Source of the DNA: Spirochaetia bacterium
GTDB taxonomy: Bacteria > Spirochaetota > Spirochaetia > Treponematales > Breznakiellaceae
DNA: 31,878 nucleotides
Direction of reading: 5' to 3'
Assembly (NCBI GenBank): GCA_025997595.1
Contig: BNUU01000019.1
Span: 1-31,878, forward strand
A model generated the notes under the pieces. The model ran no database searches and was not told the origin of the DNA. It was given only the letters and a program-made list of their open reading frames with translations. The position numbers and the translations under genes were made by a program. Positions 15,277-23,933 of the stretch are shown piece after piece; position 1 is the first letter of the stretch, and the number at the start of each line of letters is the position of its first letter.

Positions 15277-16119
15277 TCAGCCCTTCACGGCGCCCGCGAC
15301 AAGCCCTTTAACCATGTGTTTCTGGAAGAAGAAAAATAACACGATGATAGGCAGCATACCGACGATGGAAATGGTGTTGATAAGGGACCAGTCGTAGGAG
15401 AGTTCCCCCAGGTACCGCAGGGCCACCCCGGCGGACAGGGTGCGCAGACTGTCGTTCTGGATCAGGGTAACGGCGTGGAGATAATCATCCCAGGCCATCA
15501 GGAACGCATAGATGACCACCGCCACCATGCCGGGCTTTACCAGGGGGACCACCATGCGGATCAATATCTGGATACGGCCGGCGCCGTCGATGTAGGCCGC
15601 CTCTTCAATGGCCCGGGGTATCCCTTCAAAAAAGCTTGCCATCAGCATGGCGGTAAAGGGAAGCATGGCCGCCGTCAGGGCAAGGATCAAACCGGTATGG
15701 GTGTTGATCAAATGTACCTTCCCCATAAGATCATAGAGGGATATCATCCGGCTGATCACCGGAAACATTTGGCTGCCCAGGAGCGCCGCCGTAATCCATT
15801 TGTTCCACTTAAAATGAAACCGGGCAAGGGTATAACCGCTCATGATAGCCAATATTGAAGTAATGAAGGCCGTAAGGCCGGATACGATAAAATTATTTTT
15901 GTAATAAACAAAAAAATCATTGTGTTTGGTAACGAGACTTATATACGCATCAGGGGTCGGTGAAACCGGGATAAAGGTCGGCGGGAACCGGTATGCCTCC
16001 ATATTGGTCTTAAAGCTGGTGAGTAATACCCAATAGATGGGAAATAATAGAAACAGCAAAATCAATATAAGACCTGAGTATTTTACAATGGTTCCGCATA
16101 CATTCCATAAGCGCCGCAT
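15277..16119 (-). CDS. Sugar ABC transporter permease (MalG/CUT1 type)
   Basis: A 280-residue inner-membrane permease. It has an N-terminal membrane segment (SGLILILLFLLFPIYWVLL), the periplasmic loop, four or five further segments, and the EAA loop EEAAYIDGAGRIQILIRMVVPLVKPGM (about 190-216) that docks the ATPase. It ends in the MVKGLVAGAVKG tail typical of MalG-like subunits. GGAGAGG stands eight bases before the ATG. It pairs with the permease at 16137 and the lipoprotein at 17041. No ATPase gene is in the window, so the importer probably shares an MsmX-like ATPase coded elsewhere. Confidence 0.93.
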   Translation of the reverse strand: MRRLWNVCGTIVKYSGLILILLFLLFPIYWVLLTSFKTNMEAYRFPPTFIPVSPTPDAYISLVTKHNDFFVYYKNNFIVSGLTAFITSILAIMSGYTLARFHFKWNKWITAALLGSQMFPVISRMISLYDLMGKVHLINTHTGLILALTAAMLPFTAMLMASFFEGIPRAIEEAAYIDGAGRIQILIRMVVPLVKPGMVAVVIYAFLMAWDDYLHAVTLIQNDSLRTLSAGVALRYLGELSYDWSLINTISIVGMLPIIVLFFFFQKHMVKGLVAGAVKG

Positions 16120-16136
16120 CTATTCATCCTCTCCGG

Positions 16137-17036
16137 TCAATCCATGTCGTCCACGCGCATGAGACGGTTATATACATACACCACGATGATCATCAGCAGC
16201 ATCCATACCGTGGTCACCGCCGCGCCGGAACCAAGGTTATTGGAAATGAAGGCCTCGCGGTAACTCAGGATCGCCAGAGTTGTGGTGGCATTATTCGGTC
16301 CGCCGCCGGTCATGGTCCAAACCAGGGGAAACTGTTTGAAATTCTCGATCATCGCCATTGAGAGGGTCACCTTGATGACGCTTTTCATATAGGGCAGCAC
16401 GATACGGAAAAACCGGACCACCATATTGGCGCCGTCCGCAGTGGCGGCTTCCAGCATGTCTTCGGGTATATTCTGCAGGCCCGCCAGGAGCAGCAGGGTG
16501 GTAAGGGGAATCTGCTTCCAGAGCGCCGCGATGGCGATCCCAAACAGGGCAAGATTCGGACGGTTCAGTATTGCCAGATCAGCAAGGCGGCCGCCGCTGA
16601 AAACCGCGGCCAGATATTTTAAGAGTCCGTACTGGGGTTGATATATCCACATCCAGATCAGGGCCGATATAATAGTCGGTACTACCCAGGGGATCATCAT
16701 GATGCTCCGCAGAAACCGGGAATAGCGTATTTTTGAATTGAGGATCAACGCCAGGATCATCCCGAAGACGAACTGCATTAAAACCACCATCAGCACAAAT
16801 CCAAAGGTAACGCTGATGGCGGGTAAGAGCTTGCTGTTCTGGAACAACCTCAGGTAATTGGCAAGGTTATTCCATTTCCCCGGGACACCGGAGATGATGT
16901 TCCGGACCCGGTAATCCATAAAACTTTTTACCACCGAATCCGCCACCGGGACCAGGATAAAAATGGTGGTCAGAAAAACCGCCGGGAAGAGCAAAGTCAG
17001 GGAAAATAACTTGTCTCCGGCGGCTTTCTTCAGCAT
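16137..17036 (-). CDS. Sugar ABC transporter permease (MalF/CUT1 type)
   Basis: A 299-residue inner-membrane permease. The first membrane helix is FSLTLLFPAVFLTTIFILVP, and the EAA loop is EDMLEAATADGANMVVRFFRIVLPYMK (about 199-225). A MalF-like VWTMTGGGPNNATTTLAILSY segment follows. The ATG at 17036 lies four bases after the stop of the binding protein; the longer frame from 17090 would run into that gene. It is part of the three-gene importer on the minus strand. Confidence 0.93.
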   Translation of the reverse strand: MLKKAAGDKLFSLTLLFPAVFLTTIFILVPVADSVVKSFMDYRVRNIISGVPGKWNNLANYLRLFQNSKLLPAISVTFGFVLMVVLMQFVFGMILALILNSKIRYSRFLRSIMMIPWVVPTIISALIWMWIYQPQYGLLKYLAAVFSGGRLADLAILNRPNLALFGIAIAALWKQIPLTTLLLLAGLQNIPEDMLEAATADGANMVVRFFRIVLPYMKSVIKVTLSMAMIENFKQFPLVWTMTGGGPNNATTTLAILSYREAFISNNLGSGAAVTTVWMLLMIIVVYVYNRLMRVDDMD

Positions 17037-17040
17037 AGTA

Positions 17041-18342
17041 TTACTGCAACAGGGATGCTGCGGCGGCCTTAAATTTTGCGATAGCCGCATTCACCTCGGT
17101 TCCGCCGACGGTAACCGCCTGCGCCAGGGTACAGAGTTCAAGGTTCAAATCATTCATAGCCGGGACAAAGGGTACCGGCATTGCTTTATTGATGGAACCG
17201 GACGCCCCCTTAAGCACATTACTCGCCGTAATAGCGGTCATGCCGCTCATGGATTTTATTGCGGGGTAGGCGGGGGTCATGGCGGCCATATAATTTCCCA
17301 GGACCTCCTCGGTAATAATATATTCCACCAGGAGGCGCACCGCTTCCCGCCGGGCCGGGCCGTTGTCCATCAGCAAAAAGCAATGGGACTGCAGGATACT
17401 GTCCCCGGCGCCGCTCCCCCCCGTCAGGGGTGAAGCAGAGGCGGTAAAATCACCGGCCTTGGGGTTGATGCTCTGGACGCCGTTGAACCCCCAGGATTGA
17501 TCATAGTACATGGCAAGCTGCCCCAGGGCAAAGAGGTTGCGCAGATCCTTGAGTCTCGCATTCTCCGGGTTATAGCCTTTTTTATGCAGCTGTTGCAGCA
17601 TATCGAAGGTCTGGCGGAAACCATTACTGTCAACAGAAAGCTTGCCGTCCTCTGTCAGCAATGCTCCGCCGAAGTTATATACCATGGCCGTCAAAGCCGC
17701 GCCGGATACCACCACCGAGGCCGTGGTTTGACCAAAGGGGTAGATCTTGTTGCCGTCATCGCTGGTTAAGGGGGCGATCTTTTCGGCCATCCTCAGCATT
17801 TCATCATAAGTTGCGGGGGGCTTATCCGGGTCCAGACCGGCCTTCTTAAAAATATCCCGGTTGTAATACAATACAAAGGGGGAAACATACAGCGGGATAC
17901 CGTATACCTTTCCGTTGATTTTGAAACCATCCAGAATATTACTGTAAAAACCGGAGAGATAGGAATCCGAAAGGATGGTATCCACCGGAACCGAAAGACC
18001 TGCGTCTTCCAGGGCAGGAACCCAGCTGATCTCGCCGAAGAGCAGATCCGCCTTGTCGCCGCCGCCGGCCATATTAATCACCTGGTTTACAATTTCCCCA
18101 TAGGGAGCGGTTACCCATTCAATGGTAATATGGGGATATTTTTTTTCAAACCCCACTTTTACCCCTTCCCAGAATTCGGTATAACCGGCTTCCAATAAGG
18201 CATAATTGGCAAATTTGACGGTAACCGGCGCGGCATCTCCGGCAGAAGCGCCGCCATCTGCGGGACTTGCCGCTTTTTTACTACAACCGGTAAAAATTAA
18301 AGCTAAAACAAGTGCAGTCAGGACGAAAAGTGTCTTTTTCAT
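17041..18342 (-). CDS. Extracellular solute-binding lipoprotein (sugar ABC importer)
   Basis: A 433-residue family 1 binding protein. The signal peptide MKKTLFVLTALVLALIFTGC has a lipobox ending at Cys20, so it should be a lipoprotein anchored on the outer face of the cytoplasmic membrane. The mature part shows the usual two-lobe pattern (VTVKFANY, FEKKYPHITIEWVTAPYGE, LLFGEISWVPALEDAGL, YGIPLYVSPFVLYYNRDIFKKAGL). AAGGAG lies eight bases before the ATG. It is the first gene of the importer operon and diverges from the sulfatase across an operator region, so the ligand is probably a sulfated sugar; that link is inference. Confidence 0.93.
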   Translation of the reverse strand: MKKTLFVLTALVLALIFTGCSKKAASPADGGASAGDAAPVTVKFANYALLEAGYTEFWEGVKVGFEKKYPHITIEWVTAPYGEIVNQVINMAGGGDKADLLFGEISWVPALEDAGLSVPVDTILSDSYLSGFYSNILDGFKINGKVYGIPLYVSPFVLYYNRDIFKKAGLDPDKPPATYDEMLRMAEKIAPLTSDDGNKIYPFGQTTASVVVSGAALTAMVYNFGGALLTEDGKLSVDSNGFRQTFDMLQQLHKKGYNPENARLKDLRNLFALGQLAMYYDQSWGFNGVQSINPKAGDFTASASPLTGGSGAGDSILQSHCFLLMDNGPARREAVRLLVEYIITEEVLGNYMAAMTPAYPAIKSMSGMTAITASNVLKGASGSINKAMPVPFVPAMNDLNLELCTLAQAVTVGGTEVNAAIAKFKAAAASLLQ

Positions 18343-18380
18343 TACAGTGACTCCTTAAGACCTCAAAAAAGGTCCCCCTC

Positions 18381-18467
18381 TTGACGTAATGGTATATCTC
18401 TATTAGAGTTATATCATACAGTGATATATCATAGTGTGATATTACACGGGATTTTTCATATTGTCAA
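18381..18467. promoter_or_regulatory. Divergent promoters with two overlapping palindromic operators
   Basis: Two copies of ATATCA-N5-TGATAT (18411-18427 and 18426-18442) share two bases, with centres 15 bp apart. Leftward promoter for the lipoprotein gene: TTGACA (18467-18462), 17 bp, TAATAT (18444-18439). Rightward promoter for the sulfatase: TTGACG (18381-18386), 17 bp, weak TAGAGT (18404-18409). Both predicted starts fall inside the palindromes, as for repression. The ROK regulator at 20095 is the natural candidate to bind. Confidence 0.75.
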
Positions 18468-18484
18468 GAGTTGAGGATAAAATA

Positions 18485-20077
18485 ATGACAAACTATGTTG
18501 ATGGCAAAACCGGCCGCGGCCCCTACCGGTGTTTCAATACCCAAAGGCCGAATATTCTTATGATAAGCTTTGATATGGTTCCCCGGGAATTCTACCTCCC
18601 CCGGGAAGGGGATCTGGCGCCCCGGACCCCGCATTTGGATAAACTCAAGGCAGAGGGACTGTTTTTTTCCAATGCCTATGCAACTTCCCCCCTGTGTTCA
18701 CCCTCCCGGGCCAGCCTGTTTACCGGACGGTATCCCTATATTGTGGCCAATGGGGAACGGTCCCATGACGGACAGCAGGAACATATCCGGGAAGGGGATA
18801 CCATCTGCCCCGAATACCTTAAAGCCGCCGGGTACCGGACCCGCCATTTCGGGAAATGCCATGTGGGGGCGGCGAAATTCCTTTCCGCCTTCGGGGAAAA
18901 TGATTCACCCTGGGACCGCTGGTCCCCGCCCTGGCGCGATGATGACGGGTACCGGGAGTTTTTACGGGATAAGGGAATCAAGGATTTTCAATTTAACCGG
19001 GAAATCCGGGGAAACGCCCCCTCCGGAAAGGGCAAGGGTAATTTTCTGGGAGGATGGGTTTGTACCGATCAGGGCGCGCCCTTCCCGAAAGACGCGGTCT
19101 ATCCTGCGTATATAAGCGCCAGGGCGATAGCGGGATTGAAAACATACGAAAACGACCCAAGACCTTTTTATTTTCAGATAGATTTTTTTGAGCCCCATCA
19201 GCCCTTTTTTATTCCCTCGGGGTATGAAAGCCGGGAACAAGAGCTCCGCTCGGCTCTGGTACTGCCCAGATCCTGGGAATCCGCCATGCAGGGATGTCCC
19301 GCTGCTCCCCTGCCCCTGGTCTATGACCGGTACCGCCGTTATTGGGGCTTACAGGACCAAAACACCGCAGAGGATTACCTCGTTGCCAATGTGCTGCAAT
19401 ACGAGATCCTGGATGAACAGGTGGGCCGTATTATAGAACAGCTCAAAGTTTCCGGCGCCTATGAGCGGACCATGATTATCCTTACGGCGGATCATGGGGA
19501 AATGAACTGCCGGGACGGGCTGGTCGATAAGGGCGCCTATCTTAATCCCCGGGTCCTCCAGGTTCCCCTGTACCTCAAGCTCCCGGCCGGAGGGAAATCC
19601 TCTCCGGAAAGCATCCGCCGGAACCCGCCCCCCGGCACGGTGATTGATCGCCTTAGCTCACTCATGGATATTGCTCCCACCATACTCGCCGCCGCAGGCA
19701 TAGAAGCCCAGGACCGGTTCGACGGCAGATCCCTTCTGGAGGAAGGAACCGGGAAACGGAAACTCCTGGCGGAGGTTTTTGCCCATGTGGTGCCCAACCC
19801 CGCGGCATGCCTTATCCGGGAAGAATCCGGAGAAACCACGCTCTATACCGTCAACTTTGCGGACAGCATCGATGAATACTACCGGCGCTGCCCCGGCGGC
19901 AGCTGGGATGAAAAAAATCAGGCGGGACAGGCCGCCGGACAGGAAGAAATCCTCAGGGAAATGCTGGCATTTTTTGAGGCCGATGAAAGATGGTCCGCCT
20001 ATGGCGCTTATTTCAGGCTTATCCATGCGGATAAACTGGGAACAGCGGCGGATCTTCAAAAATTTGTTTCCGTATAA
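18485..20077 (+). CDS. Sulfatase (Cys-type, formylglycine-dependent)
   Basis: A 530-residue alkaline-phosphatase-fold sulfatase that removes sulfate esters, probably from sugars. The N-terminal RPNILMISFDM supplies the first metal site. The activation signature LCSPSRASLFTGR (Cys71) is the residue converted to formylglycine; in an anaerobe this would need a radical-SAM maturase coded elsewhere. FGKCHVG, EPHQPF and LTADHGEM continue the family pattern. There is no signal peptide, so it acts in the cytoplasm on imported substrate. The ATG at 18485 has TTGAGG eight bases upstream; an in-frame TTG at 18461 lies within the leftward -35 region. It diverges from the importer and is followed 17 bp later by the ROK gene. 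Confidence 0.92.
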   Translation: MTNYVDGKTGRGPYRCFNTQRPNILMISFDMVPREFYLPREGDLAPRTPHLDKLKAEGLFFSNAYATSPLCSPSRASLFTGRYPYIVANGERSHDGQQEHIREGDTICPEYLKAAGYRTRHFGKCHVGAAKFLSAFGENDSPWDRWSPPWRDDDGYREFLRDKGIKDFQFNREIRGNAPSGKGKGNFLGGWVCTDQGAPFPKDAVYPAYISARAIAGLKTYENDPRPFYFQIDFFEPHQPFFIPSGYESREQELRSALVLPRSWESAMQGCPAAPLPLVYDRYRRYWGLQDQNTAEDYLVANVLQYEILDEQVGRIIEQLKVSGAYERTMIILTADHGEMNCRDGLVDKGAYLNPRVLQVPLYLKLPAGGKSSPESIRRNPPPGTVIDRLSSLMDIAPTILAAAGIEAQDRFDGRSLLEEGTGKRKLLAEVFAHVVPNPAACLIREESGETTLYTVNFADSIDEYYRRCPGGSWDEKNQAGQAAGQEEILREMLAFFEADERWSAYGAYFRLIHADKLGTAADLQKFVSV

Positions 20078-20094
20078 TAGAATACCTTAGTATC

Positions 20095-21240
20095 GTGAAC
20101 GAAAATGAAAAGCGCATTATAACGGTTCTGAATCAGCGGGGGCCTTCTACCAGAAAAGAGATTTCCGCGGCCTGCGGAATTTCCTGGGCCGCTGCGGTCA
20201 AGCTGGTTAACCGGTTGTCGGCCCAGGGCATGATCCGGTGTCTGGGGGAAAGCACCCAAAAAACCGAAAACGGAAAAACTTCACGTATCTATGACATCGC
20301 CGAGCTGCAGCCCCTGGCGATAGGCATCGATATTGAATACGGCCATACCACCATTACCGCCCAGAATCTCAAGTACCGTTTGTATTATTCGGAAATCGCA
20401 GCTACTCCCCAAAATCCCACCATGGAAGAGGTCGTTGTGTTTCTGGCAGGTTTGGTGGAACGGTGCCGGAAAGATCTGGCCGGCCGGAATCTCTGGGTAG
20501 AAGGCGTCGGGGTCGGCATCCCGGGGCTGCTCATCCCCTCAGGCGGGCCCCCCTTCGACCGGGTAGCCGATGCGCTATCCCGGGCCTGTTCCCTGCCGGT
20601 GGTGGCGGATAACAATATCCGGGCCTATACCCTCTATCTGCAGAAGCAATCCGGAAACGGCGGCTCCTTTGCGGTTTTTATCATCCGGAAGGGTATAGGG
20701 GCCGGCATAACCCTGGGGGGAAAGCTGTTCCGGGGATATTCCGGCCTGGCGGGAGAATTGGGCCATCTGCCGATAGACAGCGAAGGCCCCCGGTGCCGCT
20801 GCGGCAAGCGGGGTTGTGTGGAAGCCTACTTTAATCAAAGGGAGATTGCCCGCTCCTGGGCGGAAGCCGCCGGGATTTCCCGATTGGCCGGACAAGAAGA
20901 ACAGGATGAGCGCCGCCTGGTAGAAGAACTATTTTCTGAAGCCGCAGAGGGCAATCCCCGGGCGCTGTCTTTGTTAAAAGAAAAGGCAGCCTATTTAGTT
21001 CCGGCCATAGCCGGCTTACTCCTTTCCTTTGATATTGAAAATATCATGATAAGCGGCCATTTCGGCCCACGGGGTGAGGTACTCATTCCCATTCTCAACG
21101 AGGGCCTGGCCCAGGCCGTATCGTCCCGGTTCCATTATTCCCTGAATTACCGCCAGATTAAAAATGAAGGCTTTGCCATAGGAGCGACCATGCTGTTTTT
21201 GAATAAATATTACGATTATACGGTTTTAGCTGAGCACTAA
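20095..21240 (+). CDS. ROK family transcriptional repressor/sugar kinase
   Basis: A 381-residue ROK protein. An N-terminal winged helix (RIITVLNQRGPSTRKEISAACGISWAAAVKLVNRL; about residues 6-42) makes it a regulator of the NagC/XylR kind. The kinase-fold part has an ATP-binding-like IDIEYGHTT, the GIPG motif (VGVGIPGLLIP), the GAG segment (RKGIGAGITLGGKLFRGYSGLAGELGHLPI) and the zinc motif CRCGKRGCVEAY. It uses a GTG start with a poor ribosome binding site, 17 bp after the sulfatase stop, so it is likely co-transcribed. It probably senses the imported sugar and represses both divergent promoters. Its 3' end overlaps the convergent GH57 homologue by 4 nt. Confidence 0.92.
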   Translation: MNENEKRIITVLNQRGPSTRKEISAACGISWAAAVKLVNRLSAQGMIRCLGESTQKTENGKTSRIYDIAELQPLAIGIDIEYGHTTITAQNLKYRLYYSEIAATPQNPTMEEVVVFLAGLVERCRKDLAGRNLWVEGVGVGIPGLLIPSGGPPFDRVADALSRACSLPVVADNNIRAYTLYLQKQSGNGGSFAVFIIRKGIGAGITLGGKLFRGYSGLAGELGHLPIDSEGPRCRCGKRGCVEAYFNQREIARSWAEAAGISRLAGQEEQDERRLVEELFSEAAEGNPRALSLLKEKAAYLVPAIAGLLLSFDIENIMISGHFGPRGEVLIPILNEGLAQAVSSRFHYSLNYRQIKNEGFAIGATMLFLNKYYDYTVLAEH

Positions 21241-23156
21241 TGGGAAATTTTCAGGGTAAATTCATTTCGATAGGTTTCCCCGCTTTTCAAGCTGATCCGC
21301 AGCAGGGGCATGATACAGGTTGACTGGTACAGTTCCGCTTTATTTCCACCAATGTTACAGGGGCTGCGTACCGGGAAGATCCAGGCGTCAAAGGGTTTGG
21401 CGGACCCCAGGTTAATCACCGTCTCATTTTTCAAATCCTGGAATTTCAGGGCCTCCGTGTCTTTCAGGAACAGCCGGCCGCCGCTTTCAGGTTTTACACC
21501 CGTACTTCCCTTGAGGACCCGCACAAATTCCTCCCCTTCCCCCGGGAAGGAAAGGTCGATAGCCGTGGCAAACTGAAAATCCGCCGCCTCGGCGCCCCGG
21601 TTAGTCAGGGTATAGGCCACCGTCAGGGTATCCTTGCGGAGCTGATAGCTTTTTTCGATCCCTATCTGCCCAAAGGGAAGGGCCTTTTTTTCCGGAGCCT
21701 CACTGCCCGCGGGGACAGATCCTGAGGCCGCCGGAAGGGTAAAGCTCACCTTTCCCCGGCCCTTTTCCATTTCCGCCAGCTCAAAGCGCTCCCCCCCGCA
21801 GGCCCGGGTTTCGGCGGAACAGCCGCCCTTAATGGCGTCCTCGGGGGAAAAGTCCAGGGGCAGGAGCCAGTCGGAAAAGGCGCACCGTCTCCTGACGGAA
21901 CGTCTCCTGACAGCCCGACTGCTGTCGGGCCGACCGCCTGCTTCGGGGCAGTTAAAGGTATCCAGGTAGTTCCAGGTTTTGGGAAGATAGTCCAGCTCAA
22001 AGACCCCTGCCCCTTCAAGCCGGATATAGCAGTTGATCCGCTCTCCCTGGAAAAGGTATTCCACGTCATTATCAAGGTCAAAATCAAAATTCATCAATGA
22101 AGGGATAAAGGTTCCGGTCTCCCTGGTGATTTTTTCCGCCCCCAGGAGGGCATGGTAGGCGTTCTTGCGGATCCCGCTGTGGCAAATACCGCCGTGGTTC
22201 AGGGGGCAAAAAACATCGAAGCCCTGGGCCTTCCAGAGTTCCTCACGGGCGGTGCGCTTACGGGATTTATCCCCCCGGAGCTGGTTGATGAGGGTATGGG
22301 AAAAGACCATCTTTGAATAAATGCCGTTTGCCTCGGGGTATTCGATAAGGTACTGCCGCCCCCGTGAATCCGGGAAATAGGCCTTTTTCAAACCCCGGCG
22401 GCCCTTGAGGTATTTACCGGGGCTGGTAAATTCCAGAAAGGATTCGCAGCGGGAAAGGTCCTCAAAAAATTCATGCCAGAATAATTCCGCCGAGACCGTA
22501 TCGGTATTGCCGGCTTCCGGAAACACCGAAACCACCCGGTCCAGGGACGCGGAGCCTCCCGGGGACGCGGTCAGCCTTTCCAGGGCCTCATGGGGGGAAG
22601 CTTTGCCAGCGGCGGCCTTCAGCGTATCCGAAATGGGGAATACGGTGATGATCTTTCCCTGATCCTCACTGATGCAGGGGCTGTAAAGATCCTCCCCGGA
22701 GAGTCCCGCCGCGGCAAATTGCCCCTCATCAAGGAAGGTATAGGCCATACCGCAGGCGCTGAGGGGGCTTACCAGGTTCTGTTCCCAGCACAGGCCGGGG
22801 ATCCAGCAGCCCTGGGGCCGCTTCCCGAACTGCTTGCGCAGGTAGGTCGTCAGGAGCTCAACCTGACCTATTTTATCCTGCAGGGGAATAAGGGAGAGCA
22901 TGGGCTCGTAGAAACCGCCCCCCAGAAGCTCCACCTGTTTCCGGGACACCAGGTCTTCGATAAGCATAAGGAATTCGGGGTGAACCTTTTCTATCCAGTG
23001 GAGAAGCACCCCGGAATAGTGGAGGGTTCCCTGAATTTTGGGATATTTATAAAGGGTGGAGATAAAGGGCCTTAATTTTAAGGTGTAGGTCTGTTCAAAT
23101 TCATCACCCCCTGCCCCATACGGGACATGAGCATGAGAACCCAATATCAGATACAT
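21237..23156 (-). CDS. GH57 4-alpha-glucanotransferase homologue lacking catalytic residues
   Basis: A 639-residue protein that follows the GH57 4-alpha-glucanotransferase/amylase architecture of Thermococcus-type enzymes along its length: N-terminal SHAHVPYG, VELLGGGFYEPMLSLIPLQDK, then the DUF1925-like part (IEYPEANGIYSKMVF) and the DUF1926-like C-terminus (ELWKAQGFDVFCPLNHGG onward). The segment normally carrying the nucleophile (W-L-T-E-R-V-W) reads CWIPGLCWE, with Gly in place of Glu. The segment normally reading DDGEKFG reads FPEAGNTD, without the acid Asp. It may be a binding or regulatory protein, or use other residues. An Arg-rich insertion with tandem repeats lies at 21886-21930. 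The start is uncertain (ATG 23156 or GTG 23168); neither has a strong ribosome binding site. Confidence 0.8.
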   Translation of the reverse strand: MYLILGSHAHVPYGAGGDEFEQTYTLKLRPFISTLYKYPKIQGTLHYSGVLLHWIEKVHPEFLMLIEDLVSRKQVELLGGGFYEPMLSLIPLQDKIGQVELLTTYLRKQFGKRPQGCWIPGLCWEQNLVSPLSACGMAYTFLDEGQFAAAGLSGEDLYSPCISEDQGKIITVFPISDTLKAAAGKASPHEALERLTASPGGSASLDRVVSVFPEAGNTDTVSAELFWHEFFEDLSRCESFLEFTSPGKYLKGRRGLKKAYFPDSRGRQYLIEYPEANGIYSKMVFSHTLINQLRGDKSRKRTAREELWKAQGFDVFCPLNHGGICHSGIRKNAYHALLGAEKITRETGTFIPSLMNFDFDLDNDVEYLFQGERINCYIRLEGAGVFELDYLPKTWNYLDTFNCPEAGGRPDSSRAVRRRSVRRRCAFSDWLLPLDFSPEDAIKGGCSAETRACGGERFELAEMEKGRGKVSFTLPAASGSVPAGSEAPEKKALPFGQIGIEKSYQLRKDTLTVAYTLTNRGAEAADFQFATAIDLSFPGEGEEFVRVLKGSTGVKPESGGRLFLKDTEALKFQDLKNETVINLGSAKPFDAWIFPVRSPCNIGGNKAELYQSTCIMPLLRISLKSGETYRNEFTLKISH

Positions 23157-23270
23157 ATGCCGACCCACTTTTTCTGTTGTTCCTATACGTCTTACCCTGA
23201 TATTCTAGCCTACTTTCCTTATCCTGAAAAGCTTTAAGTATATAGAAAGCGGAAAAAAATGACAAAATTT

Positions 23271-23933
23271 TCAGAACCTGAGGGCGTTAAAAAACATTGC
23301 CCCTGCGAAAGTAAAAATAAGGGACAGGAGACCCATGGAAATAAGGGTAACGGGATCTCCCCGCAGCAAAGCGGGGACCGCTTCCAGACCGGACCGCCGC
23401 CTGATTTCCCTGAGAATAAGCGCCGTAAGGAGGATGCCCAGGGCAAACCCGAGGGAAAGAACCGCCGCCTCCGTAAAAGTGACCCCAACGCTCAGCGTCA
23501 GGAGGAGGGCCAGGGGAACAAGGCCGTTATAGGCGCTTATGCCCTGGAACAGCCGGGGGGTTCTTTTTTCCTCTATAGGAGGGGAACCCCGGCGTATCGC
23601 CTCCGCCCCGTCTGCGGGGACAGATCCTGCAGGTTCGGGAGCGGCATGCCGCCGGGTAAGCCAGATAAGGAACCATTCGGAAGCGCTGCAGGCAAGGGCG
23701 CTCAGGGGAAAGAGCAGGAAAAACATGAAAAAACCCGATTGCAGGGGAGCAAGGATATAGGTAAAAAACAGCCAGAGGATCAGGACCGAAAGGAAAATCA
23801 CCCCTGCCTCAAGGAAAGGCGCCGGGTTATTCTTCTTCCGTCCGGCGCTGATACCCCTCATGCCCAGGCCGAACTGGAGCGCCAGATTGAGGGATAGGCT
23901 TGAAAATACCCCAAGGGCGGCCAAATATCCCAT
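23271..23933 (-). CDS. rnfA: RnfA-like integral membrane subunit
   Basis: A 220-residue membrane protein matched to RnfA/NqrE chiefly by its C-terminal part (LREIRRRSGLEAVPALLRGDPVTLISMGLLSLIF, compare the family's IRERL...VP.PFRG..IALITAGLMSLAF). The two cysteines that hold the intramembrane iron-sulfur cluster are not found: the LGLCPFLG region reads FGLGMRGIS, and the TTNCAVLG region reads SAYNGLVPL. It is about 25-30 residues longer than usual because of a Pro/Gly/Glu-rich loop (about 97-130) that contains repeat-like DNA. GGAGGA precedes the ATG, which overlaps the rnfE stop (TAATG). It is the last gene of the operon; no rnfB follows. Confidence 0.8.
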   Translation of the reverse strand: MGYLAALGVFSSLSLNLALQFGLGMRGISAGRKKNNPAPFLEAGVIFLSVLILWLFFTYILAPLQSGFFMFFLLFPLSALACSASEWFLIWLTRRHAAPEPAGSVPADGAEAIRRGSPPIEEKRTPRLFQGISAYNGLVPLALLLTLSVGVTFTEAAVLSLGFALGILLTALILREIRRRSGLEAVPALLRGDPVTLISMGLLSLIFTFAGAMFFNALRF

